From: Gammaproteobacteria bacterium | GTDB taxonomy: Bacteria; Pseudomonadota; Gammaproteobacteria; DSM-16500 | NCBI GenBank assembly: GCA_013287235.1 | Contig: JABDEF010000002.1 | Location: 1-57,892 of the forward strand | Length of the DNA stretch: 57,892 nucleotides | Direction of reading: 5' to 3' | Part shown: positions 17,984 through 27,452 of the stretch, one piece after another | Numbering within the stretch: position 1 is the first letter of the stretch | Layout: every line of letters starts with the position of its first letter | Notes under the pieces: model-generated | What the model saw: only the letters and a program-made list of their open reading frames with translations | Databases searched by the model: none | Told to the model about the DNA's origin: nothing | Position numbers and translations under genes: made by a program

Positions 17984-18823
17984 TTACCTGCTAAAATTAG
18001 GAGAACTCTTCGAACGTATTAAGTTATTATGCTCAAGGGTCACGGTGGGTCTCACGATGGATACAACTTTCTTTGTTTGATATTTTTCATCACTTACTTC
18101 ATTTTGTTGATTGTGTGTTTTTGTGGGTGGAAATGTCCTATGAAGCAATGTCATGCTTGGATCATTTGTTATGAGTGGTTCATTTTCTTCATTATTCACC
18201 GGTTTTTCATCCCTTATCGGATTTTCCACTTCTTCTATTTTTGATTTTTTATACGTTTTATAAGCATTCACGATGGAATGCATCATGCCAACGGCGCCCG
18301 CGACGATACCAAATACGGCACATACTTTAATTCCACCGAGTAAAACAAGTCCGACGCCGACCGTTGCAAGTAAGCCTGCAAAAGCTGCAATAGCATTGTT
18401 TTTTGCTTTCGTATAGTCTTCAGGATCTTTTGTTGCGAGATATTTTCCATAGTAAAAACAAGCCGATCCAAAATTAATTAACGTATTGATACCTAGTACG
18501 ACGGTAAAAATAATAGGAGCGGCAAGACCGAACACTGCAGCAAAGGCTAAACCGCCAACGACCGCGACAGTGATTGCAATGGCAGAAATAGTTTGTACGA
18601 CCGCTCTAAAAATTGCTCCTCGCTCTTTTCCTTTTTCAAGATACAGTTGTCGATACGTGAGCATGGCTTGAAGAATGCTGGTGAAAGCCGCAAAAGGAAA
18701 CATGATTTGTTTTGCTGTTTCGCTCAAGATATCGAGTAAAAGTTGAATAAAAATCCCTGAGAGATTGGCAGATTCAGCGGCGCCTGCAACGTTGGGAACT
18801 TGTTTAATAAATTTATCTGACAT
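17984..18823 (-). CDS. Orphan multi-pass membrane protein with charged C-terminal tail
   Basis: 279 residues from ATG 18823, supported by GAGGA about 8 bases upstream; the extra 26 residues of the longer frame are low-complexity. About four to six hydrophobic segments fill residues 30-190, including 'TISAIAITVAVVGGLAFAAV' and 'AFAGLLATVGVGLVLLGGI'. They are followed by a hydrophilic tail of about 90 residues ending in SKSSPNFSR. There is no signal peptide and no transporter signature. Together with the 16459 protein it may be an effector or vacuole-membrane protein, but function cannot be read from sequence. It is divergent from the LysR gene, which could regulate it. Confidence 0.65.
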   Translation of the reverse strand: MSDKFIKQVPNVAGAAESANLSGIFIQLLLDILSETAKQIMFPFAAFTSILQAMLTYRQLYLEKGKERGAIFRAVVQTISAIAITVAVVGGLAFAAVFGLAAPIIFTVVLGINTLINFGSACFYYGKYLATKDPEDYTKAKNNAIAAFAGLLATVGVGLVLLGGIKVCAVFGIVAGAVGMMHSIVNAYKTYKKSKIEEVENPIRDEKPVNNEENEPLITNDPSMTLLHRTFPPTKTHNQQNEVSDEKYQTKKVVSIVRPTVTLEHNNLIRSKSSPNFSR

Positions 18824-18958
18824 AAAATAGTCCTCGTAATGATTTAAATTAAATAATAATCTTAGATAATTATTTATAAACCATTGAAAAAATTGAAACA
18901 ATTGAAATAAATTTGAATAATTATTTAGTTTAATTTAATCGAAAACGAGGAAACCTTT
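18824..18958. promoter_or_regulatory. Divergent promoter region with repeated attgaaa words
   Basis: The 135-base gap between the membrane protein and the LysR gene is extremely A/T rich. It carries several ttgaa words (about 18882-18915) and two near-copies of ataattattta (about 18868 and 18918). Such repeats next to a LysR gene are candidate regulator sites, but no classical T-N11-A palindrome is clear. Confidence 0.35.
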
Positions 18959-19861
18959 ATGAAACAACGACTTCCCCCTTTAAATACTTTACGGGTTTTT
19001 GAAGCGACAGCTCGATTACTTTCAGCGAAAGACGCAGCCGAAGAATTACATGTCACGCCAGCGGCTGTGAGTCATCAAATTAAACAATTAGAAGAGCATT
19101 TAGAGATAAAATTATTTGTTCGCCGAAATCGTCGTTTAATATTGACGGAAGAAGGGCAACGATATTCTATTTTTTTGCAAGAGTTATTCAAAACATTAGT
19201 CGATGAAACAAATAAAGTGACAAAAAAAACGAAATCGTATATTACTGTCAGTGTAGAACCCGCTTTTGCTTTACATTGGTTGATTCCGCGCATTCCAGAT
19301 TTTAGAAACAACCACCCGCATATCGACTTACGGATTTCTGCAAGTTATGATCTCATTGATTTTAAATCTTCTGATATGGATGTTGCGATTCGCTGGGGAA
19401 AAGGACAATATCCAGGACTCCGTTCGGAACTCTTATTTCAAAATGAAGTTTTTCCAATTTGTCACCCTTCGGTTTTAAAGCCTGAATTTCCTATTCAAAC
19501 GCCGAATGATTTAAAACATTATACTTTGTTGCATGAGCGCATGGTTCACAATTATAAAATGAAATATCCCACTTGGAAAACATGGACGAAAGCGGCGAAT
19601 GCAATGGAAGTTGATGCTAACAGTGGATTATTTTTTGAAAATGGCATTTTATTGATTCAAGCATTAATGTATGGGCAAGGCATTGCGCTCGAACGTGGCG
19701 CATTTTTTGAAAAAACGATTCAGTCAGGACAACTCATTCGGATATTTGATTTTGGTATTAAAGAATGTTGCGGGGGATACTATGTGGCTTATCCTGAGGC
19801 GCATTTGAAAAATAAGAATGTAGAAGTGTTTTTAGCGTGGTTGAATGGGCAAATAATGTGA
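18959..19861 (+). CDS. LysR-family transcriptional regulator, GcvA-like
   Basis: 300 residues with an N-terminal winged helix-turn-helix ('LNTLRVFEATARLLSAKDAA', 'LHVTPAAVSHQIKQLEEHL', 'LFVRRNRRLILTEEGQRY'). The substrate-binding domain of the GcvA/AmpR subgroup follows ('FALHWLIPRIPDF', 'SDMDVAIRWGKGQYPGL', 'LLFQNEVFPICHPSVL'). The opening PPLNTLRVFEA and the RWG motif are hallmarks of this subgroup. The effector molecule is unknown. It lies divergent from the 17984 membrane protein, a possible target. Confidence 0.92.
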   Translation: MKQRLPPLNTLRVFEATARLLSAKDAAEELHVTPAAVSHQIKQLEEHLEIKLFVRRNRRLILTEEGQRYSIFLQELFKTLVDETNKVTKKTKSYITVSVEPAFALHWLIPRIPDFRNNHPHIDLRISASYDLIDFKSSDMDVAIRWGKGQYPGLRSELLFQNEVFPICHPSVLKPEFPIQTPNDLKHYTLLHERMVHNYKMKYPTWKTWTKAANAMEVDANSGLFFENGILLIQALMYGQGIALERGAFFEKTIQSGQLIRIFDFGIKECCGGYYVAYPEAHLKNKNVEVFLAWLNGQIM

Positions 19862-19862
19862 G

Positions 19863-20024
19863 TTGATACATTTTGAAAACTTCAGAAAACGTTTAACAAA
19901 ATCTTCTAAATTATATTTTTACGATGTGGGTCTTGCAGCCTATCTGCTTGGCATGACTAATCCCATGCATATACAGAATAGTCCCATGCGGGGTGAATTA
20001 TTTGAGAGTTTAAATCAAAATTAA
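19863..20024 (+). pseudogene. C-terminal remnant of an AAA/DUF4143 ATPase
   Basis: An open stretch right after the LysR stop reads KLYFYDVGLAAYLLGM, then MHIQNSPMRGELFESL, then a stop at 20022. This is the characteristic DUF4143 segment (YDVGLAAYLLG ... RG.LFE) of a large bacterial ATPase family. The roughly 300 preceding residues of the ATPase domain are missing, so this is a fragment. Confidence 0.75.
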
Positions 20025-20041
20025 GTAAAGATGGCAGAATA

Positions 20042-20380
20042 TTAAGTCATATGTTTAGCATAGGGTACTAAAACATTTTTAATCATTGGAAAATGCTTTT
20101 TATTCAACGTAACTAATGTTGCATCAGCATGTTCAGCTGAAGCTGCAATGAGCGCATCTCTTAATCCGACGCCATTAAAATCCCGGCGATATAAACCACC
20201 TTTTTGAGCAATGACAAAATCAATGGGGCACAATAGTGAATGCTTGAAAAAATGTTCGAATAGATCACGTTCCTTTCCATCTCGAACGCTTGCAAGAGGT
20301 CCCGTATAAAAGGCATTACGGACGACGGTTGGCCCGGGGCGACGGTTTTGGAGTTTAGTAACAGTTACTATCTTAAACAT
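20042..20380 (-). pseudogene. Degenerate PIN-domain (VapC-type) toxin
   Basis: The C-terminal half reads like a PIN ribonuclease toxin: 'GVGLRDALIAASAEHADA' then 'TLVTLNKKHFPMIKNVLVPY'. It keeps one of the acidic active-site residues and the usual ending. The N-terminal half lacks the strand and catalytic Asp that open PIN domains ('ILDTNVL'-type), and its first 30 residues (RRPGPTVVRNAF) look frame-shifted. There is no antitoxin next to it. It overlaps the end of the patatin gene by 8 bases. Probably inactive; a divergent intact toxin is less likely. Confidence 0.6.
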
Positions 20381-22184
20381 TTTTATTTTTATATTGATAT
20401 ATTTTTTTTAATGTTTCCAAATACCCAATCTCAAGCATTTTTGCAGCCTGTTTTTTATTCGCGCGTAACAAAGGAAATTTACGTAAACTTAAATCGATCA
20501 GTAATGTGGCGAGCGCACCATTTTGTGTGGCGCGGACGGATGATCCGACCAAAAGACCACGGATGAATGAATCGACAAATCGCGGAAAAATGTAATTTTC
20601 CCGTGAAAATCCTAATTTTAATAAAAGTGTTTTTTTAAAGGTTAATATAGGTGGAAATTCGTATTTCCGAAAATCATGCATGGAGGAAGTGAGTTCTATC
20701 GCGATAATTTTCGCTTTTTCACCGAGATATTGACGCATGATATCTACGGGTAAATTATTTAATAACCCGCCATCATAATGAATTTCTCCATCAATCAGCA
20801 TGGGAGGAACGATACCGGGGAGCGAGGCACTTGCCCGCGTTTTTTCAAACGCTGACCCAAAGCAATGAATTTCTTCACTATAATTCGCTAAATTGGTAGA
20901 GACACAGAAAAAGGGTAGCCAGAGATTTTCAATTCGAATATCTTTAAATGTATCTTGTAACGCATTTGTAAATAATTTCCCATCAAAAAGTGAAACAATA
21001 GGCAAGGTTATGCTTACCCAGGAAACAGTTTTGCGGGAGGCGTCCACGATTTTGTGAAAGAGCTCCGTCGTTTCTTGAAGCGATTCTTTCATGGCATAAC
21101 AAGCACCAATCATAGCGCCCACACTCGTACCGCCTATAAAATCAATAGGTATTTTAGATTCACGAATAGCTTTGAGGGCGCCGAGATGTGCAAAACCACG
21201 AGTACCGCCACCACCTAATACTAAACCATAGGCACGTCCGCGTATAAATCGCAATAAACGCTTATAATGACGTAATTCATTTATCTTAATATGATGATGC
21301 ATATTAAAATGATGTATGTTCAACCAGGGTGCGGTATTTTGGGGCATGACAGTTTCTTCTGGATGAATTAATACAAGATGTTGGAAGTTACGGGATGATT
21401 TTTTTTTGTGAGAGAGTAACTCTAAAAATCTTTTATCAATATGCGGAGTATGTTCTGCGTTTGCAACAATATAAAATACTTGTGCTTTTTCTAGTGCAAT
21501 TTTAGTGAGTGTATTGTCATGTGATTTTAATAAATAAATGACTTGTTGTGACGGTTTTTTATTTCTTTTTAATGCACGAATTTTTTCTTTTAATGTATCG
21601 ATCGAGTATTGTGTTTCATCAAATTCTGGTGAAAAATCAGAAATCAACAATAGATGGGGGGAATCCTTTATAAGTGCAATGAGTTCCGTTGAAAATTTTT
21701 CAAGGTTAGTTTTTATATTTGCCGGAAAAATCGCGATATCTTGTATTTTCTTATCAGAAAGCGTGTGAACAATTTGTTCAACCCGTGTCATCAATGGATG
21801 GACGGAAGCAAACATGACTTGTGGGTATCGATAACAAAGATGTATAAAATCTTTGTTCGAAATACGATATAAGACACTGCGGGTTAATGCTTTGGTTGAG
21901 AGAGGGCGAGGATTACCTCCTAAGGCACTTAACTCGCCTAGGATTTGACCGGCTTCAACATAATCAACGATTTTTGTTTTATTTTCTGCCAGCTGTAAAT
22001 ATAAAAGTAATCGACCAGAGGCTAATAAATAAACAAAATCGGGCGAGTCACCTTGTTGAAAGAGAATTTCGTTTTTTTCAAGGACAAGTTCTGTGAATTT
22101 TGAGTTTAAACTGTTCAGTTTGGCTTCGGGGATACCAGAAAATATCTTATTTGATTTCAGAAGATGAAGTAATTCTTCCTGCAT
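20373..22184 (-). CDS. Patatin-like phospholipase with cyclic-nucleotide-binding domain (NTE family)
   Basis: 603 residues. The N-terminal cNMP-binding-type domain spans about 15-125 ('ILFQQGDSPDFVYLLASGRL', 'AGQILGELSALGG'). A linker domain of about 170 residues follows, then a patatin domain from about residue 318: oxyanion loop GGGGTRGFAHLGAL, nucleophile GTSVG in 'FIGGTSVGAMIGACYAM', and catalytic DGG in 'YDGGLLNNLPVD'. The Ser-Asp dyad is intact. The architecture is that of neuropathy target esterase-like lysophospholipases; relatives act on membrane lipids. There is no signal peptide. Confidence 0.93.
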   Translation of the reverse strand: MQEELLHLLKSNKIFSGIPEAKLNSLNSKFTELVLEKNEILFQQGDSPDFVYLLASGRLLLYLQLAENKTKIVDYVEAGQILGELSALGGNPRPLSTKALTRSVLYRISNKDFIHLCYRYPQVMFASVHPLMTRVEQIVHTLSDKKIQDIAIFPANIKTNLEKFSTELIALIKDSPHLLLISDFSPEFDETQYSIDTLKEKIRALKRNKKPSQQVIYLLKSHDNTLTKIALEKAQVFYIVANAEHTPHIDKRFLELLSHKKKSSRNFQHLVLIHPEETVMPQNTAPWLNIHHFNMHHHIKINELRHYKRLLRFIRGRAYGLVLGGGGTRGFAHLGALKAIRESKIPIDFIGGTSVGAMIGACYAMKESLQETTELFHKIVDASRKTVSWVSITLPIVSLFDGKLFTNALQDTFKDIRIENLWLPFFCVSTNLANYSEEIHCFGSAFEKTRASASLPGIVPPMLIDGEIHYDGGLLNNLPVDIMRQYLGEKAKIIAIELTSSMHDFRKYEFPPILTFKKTLLLKLGFSRENYIFPRFVDSFIRGLLVGSSVRATQNGALATLLIDLSLRKFPLLRANKKQAAKMLEIGYLETLKKIYQYKNKNV

Positions 22185-22240
22185 TCGCGTTTCCTATTGG
22201 TATATTATTTATAATATAATAATTTTCATCTCTATTCACC

Positions 22241-22346
22241 CCTTTTGACTCTTTGTCATTGCGAGGAGCGTAAGCGACGTGGCAATCTAGAAAGATTAAG
22301 ATTGCCACGTCGCTTACGCTCCTCGCAATGAGAAAGAGTCAAAAGG
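22241..22346. repeat. 106-bp near-perfect palindrome with 48-base arms
   Basis: The left arm 22241-22288 and right arm 22299-22346 are complementary with about one mismatch, around a 10-base loop. The core is tcattgcgaggagcgtaagc, a repeat style common in low-GC intracellular proteobacteria. It lies between the divergent patatin and cvpA genes. Placement ahead of both genes makes a terminator role unlikely and suggests an inserted non-autonomous element. Confidence 0.9.
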
Positions 22347-22390
22347 ATGGGGAATGGGTACTAATTTTTTTATTATTAAAGGTAGTCAAA

Positions 22391-22936
22391 ATGGCAGCTT
22401 ACAATTGGGTAGATTTTATTATTTTAGCGATTTTATTGTTATCCATTTTTGGGGGATTAGCGCGTGGTTTTTTACGAGAAGTGCTTGCGATTCTTCTTTG
22501 GGTCGTGTCTTTTCTCGTAGCAAGTATGTTTTCTTCTTCTGTTGCAGGTATATTTTCTGGGGGAGATACTATTTCTCCACTTACGCTTTGCTTGAGTTTT
22601 TTGATGTTATTTGTGATCACCTTTATTTTAGGTTTATTTTTGAATTTGTTAATTCTTGGCACGTTTGAAAGTAGTGGAGCAGGTTTTTTTAATCGATTAC
22701 TGGGCGGCTTGTTTGGTGTTCTACGGGGATTTTTAATTAATCTCATATTGATTTTTCTTATCGGATTAACTTCATTTAGTCAATCCTCCGGATGGCAACA
22801 ATCTAAGCTCATTCCAGCTTTTCAACCTTATGTGATGCAGGTAGGTGATTATGTTTATCCGCAATATCAGAATTTAGTAAATAAAGTGCGAAGTGCGTGG
22901 AATGAAGGGGAAAGTTATCTTATAAATTCAATATAA
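22391..22936 (+). CDS. cvpA: CvpA-family membrane protein
   Basis: 181 residues from ATG 22391, preceded by AAGGTAG; the longer frame from 22328 starts inside the palindrome. Four hydrophobic segments and the CvpA pattern are visible: 'NWVDFIILAILLLSIFGGLA', 'RGFLREVLAILLWVVSFLVA', and 'FFNRLLGGLFGVLRGFLI'. CvpA was found through colicin V production and is now linked to envelope homeostasis. It often precedes purF, but here prpD follows on the other strand. Confidence 0.9.
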   Translation: MAAYNWVDFIILAILLLSIFGGLARGFLREVLAILLWVVSFLVASMFSSSVAGIFSGGDTISPLTLCLSFLMLFVITFILGLFLNLLILGTFESSGAGFFNRLLGGLFGVLRGFLINLILIFLIGLTSFSQSSGWQQSKLIPAFQPYVMQVGDYVYPQYQNLVNKVRSAWNEGESYLINSI

Positions 22937-22948
22937 AATCAGTAAAGC

Positions 22949-23070
22949 TCTCACCCTCACCCAACCCTCTCCCACTAATGGCTCACGGTTCTTCAATAAA
23001 ACGAGGGTGGGAGAGGACTTAAGAAGAGAACTTCTTTTGTTTTAGAGAATCTCTTCTTAAGTGAGGGTGT
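22949..23070. repeat. Nested palindromes between cvpA and prpD, likely two-way terminator
   Basis: Three nested or adjacent pairings are visible: accctcac (22953)/gtgagggt (23061), cctctcccac/gtgggagagg (about 22966-23016), and cttaagaagaga/tctcttcttaag (about 23018-23061). The left half matches the repeat at 1891. It fills the gap between convergent genes. Confidence 0.8.
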
Positions 23071-24519
23071 TCAATGACACAACAAATCCATTAACTCATG
23101 CACAGGCATTTTTTCTAAGCGCGTTTGATCTTCAAAAAGATTCACTAATTCTTCGACTTTATTCGGAATAAAATGCGTACCGCAGTTTTTTTTGAATTTT
23201 TCAATTAATAATGGAATGCCTTCTTTTCGTCTCCGGACATGTCCAATGGGATATTCCACCACAACTTTATCGGTATGCGTACCATCTTTAAAATAGACTT
23301 GTACGGAATTTCCAATGGAACGTTTTTCAGGATCCAAATAATCTTTGCTGAATTGCTTATCTTCTTCGATTTCCATTTTATCGCGTAATTTATCAATGCG
23401 CGGATCTGCGGCCACATTATCTTCATAATATTCCGCTTTTAAATCCCCAAAAATTAATCCTACCGCCACCATATATTGAATGCAATGATCACGATCGGCA
23501 GGATTATGCAATTCTCCTTTTTTACTGATGATACGAATTGCAGATTCTTGTGTCGTTAATACAATTTTTTTAATGTCATCTAAACGGTCTTTCACTGATG
23601 CGTGCAATTCGACCGCGCATTCAACGGCTGTTTGCGCATGAAATTCTGCGGGGAAAGATACTTTAAATAAAATATTTTCCATGACATAAGAGCCAAAGGG
23701 GCGTTCAAAAATGAGTTTTTCACCTTTGAGCACATTATCATAAAAACCCCATTTTTTGACAGAAAGGGTACTCGGATATCCAATTTCACCTTGTTTAACA
23801 AACCATGCAAGGCGCACACCGCGAGAAGTAGCATCCCCCGCTGCCCAAGATTTTCTGGGACCGGTATTCGGTGAGTGACGATATGTTCTTAAAGATTGAC
23901 CATCGATAAATGCGTGAGACAATACATTGATAATATCTTCTTTTGAACCGCCCCATAACGACATTGCAACAGCACTGGATGCCACTTTTACTAATACCAC
24001 ATGATCTAAGCCAACACGATTAAAACTATTTTTGAGCGCGAGTATGCCCTGGATTTCATGTGCTTTGATCATTGCAGTTAAGACATCTCGTATGTATAGC
24101 GGTTCTTTATTTTGGGAAACTGCAACCCGTGAAAGATAATCTGACAATCCTAAAATAGCGCCTAAGTTATCTGAAGGATGCCGCCATTCAGCAGCAAGCC
24201 ATGCATCATTAAAATCCAGCCAACGAATTAATGCGCCATTATTAAATGCTGCTAAAATAGGATCTAATTCATAAGGTGTGCCTATCACGCGTGCCCCATT
24301 GGGAACGACAGTATTAGGAACAATAGGGCCTAGTAATTTACGACAAGCAGGATATTGCAATGCTAAAAGCGCGCATCCAATAGAATCCATTAAACAATAG
24401 CGAGCCGTTTGGTAAGCAACAGGGCTCTTAATGTGAAAATCAGCGACATAGTCGGCGATGGTAACAAATTCTTTATCGGGGTTTGCTCGCACATTCGCTT
24501 CAGCAGTTTCAACGGACAT
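23071..24519 (-). CDS. prpD: 2-methylcitrate dehydratase PrpD
   Basis: Dehydrates 2-methylcitrate to 2-methyl-cis-aconitate in propionate catabolism. The 482-residue MmgE/PrpD-family protein has '[20 protein letters not shown]', '[25 protein letters not shown]', '[21 protein letters not shown]' and '[23 protein letters not shown]', all in the PrpD-specific order. It is the last gene of prpB-prpC-prpD, 2 bases after prpC. There is no PrpF or AcnD next to it, as expected when PrpD is used. Confidence 0.96.
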   Translation of the reverse strand: MSVETAEANVRANPDKEFVTIADYVADFHIKSPVAYQTARYCLMDSIGCALLALQYPACRKLLGPIVPNTVVPNGARVIGTPYELDPILAAFNNGALIRWLDFNDAWLAAEWRHPSDNLGAILGLSDYLSRVAVSQNKEPLYIRDVLTAMIKAHEIQGILALKNSFNRVGLDHVVLVKVASSAVAMSLWGGSKEDIINVLSHAFIDGQSLRTYRHSPNTGPRKSWAAGDATSRGVRLAWFVKQGEIGYPSTLSVKKWGFYDNVLKGEKLIFERPFGSYVMENILFKVSFPAEFHAQTAVECAVELHASVKDRLDDIKKIVLTTQESAIRIISKKGELHNPADRDHCIQYMVAVGLIFGDLKAEYYEDNVAADPRIDKLRDKMEIEEDKQFSKDYLDPEKRSIGNSVQVYFKDGTHTDKVVVEYPIGHVRRRKEGIPLLIEKFKKNCGTHFIPNKVEELVNLFEDQTRLEKMPVHELMDLLCH

Positions 24520-24521
24520 AG

Positions 24522-25640
24522 TTAACCTCTTTCAGAAAGCGAGATAAAGGATTGCGGCAGGGGACCGGTATAATTGGCATCGGGACGAATGAGGCGATTA
24601 TCTTTTCGCTGTTCGATAATATGCGCACTCCATCCGGATAAACGTGACATCACAAATATCGGTGTAAACATTTCTGTTGGTATCCCACAAAAATGATAGG
24701 CAGAAGCACTATAAAAATCGAGATTTGGAAATAATTTTTTTTCATCCCACATAATTTTTTCAATGCGTTCTGATACGGGATACAAATAACTTTCCGATGA
24801 TACATGAGATAATTTTTCAGAATATTTTTTAATAATATCAGATCGCGGATCCGATTTTTTATACACGCGATGTCCAAATCCCATGATTTTTTCTTTGTTG
24901 CTAAGCATTTTGCGAAGTGCTGTTTCGGCCTCATCCGGATTTTCAAATTTTTGAATGAGTTCCATGGCTGCTTCATTCGCGCCGCCATGGAGTGGTCCGC
25001 GTAATGTTCCGATAGCACTCACTATCGCAGAATAAAAATCCGCTAACGTAGAAGTGGTTACGCGGGCCGCAAAAGTGGAAGCATTAAATTCATGTTCAGC
25101 GTACAGAATGAGTGAGACATCGATGGTTTTGATGTGTAAGTCATCGGCTTTTTTTCCATGTAATAATCGAAGAAAATGACTCGCGAGTGTTTTTTCATCC
25201 GTTTCAAGATCGATGCGTTTTTTATCTTTATGAAAATGATACCAGTAAAGTAATATACCCGGTGTACATGCAATCAATCGGTCTGCAATATTTTCTTGTG
25301 TATTGTTTTCGGACTCAGGTTCGAGCGTGCCAAGCATTGAAATACCAGTACGCAACACATCCATGGGGTGTGTGTTTGCAGGAATATTTTCAAGTACTAC
25401 TTTAAGCGCATTGGGTATAGAGCGGTGTTTTAATAATTTAGATTGGTATGCCCTCAATTCTTTTTCATTCGGTAATTTTCCATAAATGAGTAAATAAGCC
25501 ACTTCTTCGAATGAGGCTTTTGCTGTTAAATCATGGATATCATATCCTCGATACGTTAATCCCAAACCTTCTTTTCCGACTGTACAAATTGCTGTGTCAC
25601 CCACAGTGAGGCCTGCAAGACCACCGGATTTTTTATTCAT
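24522..25640 (-). CDS. prpC: 2-methylcitrate synthase PrpC
   Basis: Joins propionyl-CoA and oxaloacetate. This is a type I-like short citrate synthase of 372 residues from ATG 25640, chosen because AAGGGG lies 7 bases upstream; the longer frame adds MNYLQRGIS. Landmarks are '[20 protein letters not shown]', catalytic-type His in '[12 protein letters not shown]', '[19 protein letters not shown]' and the C-terminal '[20 protein letters not shown]'. 'DTAICTVG' and '[12 protein letters not shown]' favour methylcitrate over citrate synthase. The start overlaps prpB by 8 bases. Confidence 0.95.
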   Translation of the reverse strand: MNKKSGGLAGLTVGDTAICTVGKEGLGLTYRGYDIHDLTAKASFEEVAYLLIYGKLPNEKELRAYQSKLLKHRSIPNALKVVLENIPANTHPMDVLRTGISMLGTLEPESENNTQENIADRLIACTPGILLYWYHFHKDKKRIDLETDEKTLASHFLRLLHGKKADDLHIKTIDVSLILYAEHEFNASTFAARVTTSTLADFYSAIVSAIGTLRGPLHGGANEAAMELIQKFENPDEAETALRKMLSNKEKIMGFGHRVYKKSDPRSDIIKKYSEKLSHVSSESYLYPVSERIEKIMWDEKKLFPNLDFYSASAYHFCGIPTEMFTPIFVMSRLSGWSAHIIEQRKDNRLIRPDANYTGPLPQSFISLSERG

Positions 25641-26517
25641 GGATATTCCCCTTTGCAAATAATTCATCTAACTTTGCTTCATACGAATAATAATTTAAAA
25701 GTTGGTACAGTTCTTCTCGCGTTTGCATTTTTGAAAGTAATTTTTTTTGTGTGCCATCGGTGCGTATCGTTTGATAAAGTTCTAAAGCTGCTTTATTCAT
25801 AACGCGAAAAGCACTTAACGGATAAAGTATCATATTGACGCCCGCATTTTTCAATTCTTCTTTTGTGAAAAGCGGTGTCACGCCAAATTCTGTGATATTG
25901 GCGAGAATAGGAAGTTTGCATATTTTTCGTAGCGCTTCAAATTCGGCAATGTGCTTTACCCCTTCAAAAAAAATCATATCACAGCCTGCTTCGATATATT
26001 GATGCACACGCTCCAACGTTGGATTTAAGCCTTCAATGGTCAGCGCATCGGTGCGTGCCATGATAATAAAATCAGGATCACTTTTGGCATCCATGGCGGC
26101 TTTAATGCGATCAACCATTTCATCACTGGGAACCAATGATTTCTTAGGGCGATGACCACAGCGTTTCGCGGCGATTTGATCTTCTATATGGACCGCGGCC
26201 ACCTGTGCTTTGATCATTTCCCGTATGGTGCGCGCGATATTAAAAGCACTGCCGAATCCTGTGTCAATATCAACCAGTAAGGGTAAGTCTACACGACTTG
26301 TAATACGGCGCGCATCTTCTAAGACGTCATTTAAAGTCGTGATGCCGAGATCAGGTATTCCAAAAGAGGCATTAGCAACCCCTGCACCAGATAAATAAAT
26401 GGCACGAAAGTTTGCTTTTTGGGCTAATAATGCGGTTATTGCATTAATCGCGCCCACAATTTGTAACGGTTTTTCTTCGGTTAACGCTACACGGAATTTT
26501 TTCCCGGGACTATGCAT
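25633..26517 (-). CDS. prpB: 2-methylisocitrate lyase PrpB
   Basis: Cleaves 2-methylisocitrate to pyruvate and succinate. The protein has 294 residues. The active-site loop [13 protein letters not shown] carries the catalytic Cys. It also shows '[18 protein letters not shown]', the metal site '[19 protein letters not shown]' with 'VHIEDQ', and '[13 protein letters not shown]'. It is the first gene of the operon. No PrpR regulator is adjacent. AcnA at 42102 could serve the missing hydration step. Confidence 0.96.
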   Translation of the reverse strand: MHSPGKKFRVALTEEKPLQIVGAINAITALLAQKANFRAIYLSGAGVANASFGIPDLGITTLNDVLEDARRITSRVDLPLLVDIDTGFGSAFNIARTIREMIKAQVAAVHIEDQIAAKRCGHRPKKSLVPSDEMVDRIKAAMDAKSDPDFIIMARTDALTIEGLNPTLERVHQYIEAGCDMIFFEGVKHIAEFEALRKICKLPILANITEFGVTPLFTKEELKNAGVNMILYPLSAFRVMNKAALELYQTIRTDGTQKKLLSKMQTREELYQLLNYYSYEAKLDELFAKGNIHE

Positions 26518-26614
26518 GCGATTTTTCCTTTCAATTTGCGAAGATTGTCTGGAGTATCAATGGATTTGTCAATATATTATGTATGAAGGGATAGTAATTA
26601 AAAAAGGAGTATCT

Positions 26615-27370
26615 ATGTTAGAACGATTATTTGGGAAGAAAGCACTTATATGGTGCTTTATCTTGGTTGGGTTAGGGATATTCCATGCCACTTATGCGGC
26701 AATCAGCGGGTCTTATCAAACGGCATACAGTTATTTTCACCTTCGATCGAATGCCTTATACAATATTGATATGCCACTGACCATCAATGTAGATCCCGGT
26801 GTGGGAAGTTCGAGATATTTTTCAGAACAAATGGCTATTGGTCCTTATACAGCTTATATTGGATTACAAACCGACATGCTTCAGCAGGATGGTACCATTC
26901 AAAAAGGCGCGATTTTTTCTATTTGGAATGCGACAGCTGCAACACCGGGAAGCGCGGGTTCTTGGTGCAAAACCTTTGGAGGGGAAGGGACAGGATTTAG
27001 TTGTCGCATGGCTTATCCATGGTCGCAAGGCACAACCTATCGTTTACGGGTGTGGGAAATCACTTCTAATTCTTGGGCAGCATTTGTTAAAGATTTAACG
27101 TCGGGTAACGAAGTGTATTTAGGTACGATAACGCTTCCGACTTCAAAATATTTACTTCAAGGGAATATTGTCACTTTTACGGAATATTATGGTGGCGATT
27201 TTCAAGCGTGTAATGATTTAAAATTAAGTCGAGTGACTTGGGGTATGCCGGTTGGGAATAACGGAACGGTTTCTTCTACGTGGGTCTCGAATTCTGTGGG
27301 TCCAGGTGAATGTGACAATATCAGATTCTCAGAAGGCACCGGACCGACGGTTCAATCGGTCGGTTCTTGA
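26615..27370 (+). CDS. Secreted protein of unknown function, weakly DUF3472-like
   Basis: 251 residues from ATG 26615 with AAGGAG upstream; the longer frame from 26399 runs through the divergent prpB gene. Residues 1-28 are a signal peptide (core WCFILVGLGIFHATYA) cleaved before AISGSY. The mature part is strand-rich with many aromatics, four Cys and several Trp. Stretches such as 'GPYTAYIGLQTD' and 'GAIFSIWNATAATPGSAG' followed by 'FGGEGTGFSC' and 'RLRVWEI' recall DUF3472 carbohydrate-type beta sandwiches. This is a weak assignment. Probably periplasmic or extracellular. Confidence 0.75.
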   Translation: MLERLFGKKALIWCFILVGLGIFHATYAAISGSYQTAYSYFHLRSNALYNIDMPLTINVDPGVGSSRYFSEQMAIGPYTAYIGLQTDMLQQDGTIQKGAIFSIWNATAATPGSAGSWCKTFGGEGTGFSCRMAYPWSQGTTYRLRVWEITSNSWAAFVKDLTSGNEVYLGTITLPTSKYLLQGNIVTFTEYYGGDFQACNDLKLSRVTWGMPVGNNGTVSSTWVSNSVGPGECDNIRFSEGTGPTVQSVGS

Positions 27371-27452
27371 GAATTTTCACTCGCTTACAATATGGCCATA
27401 AATGACTATAATATGCGTGCTTTAGGTTTTGAAGTCTTAGGTTCCTAGGATG

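Noticed and set aside
20042..20380. Working VapC toxin
   Set aside because: The first catalytic strand and Asp are missing and no antitoxin gene adjoins, so I call it a remnant.
26399..26614. Upstream extension of the secreted protein at 26615
   Set aside because: The extra 72 residues run antisense into prpB; the internal ATG has a ribosome binding site and a signal peptide directly after it.
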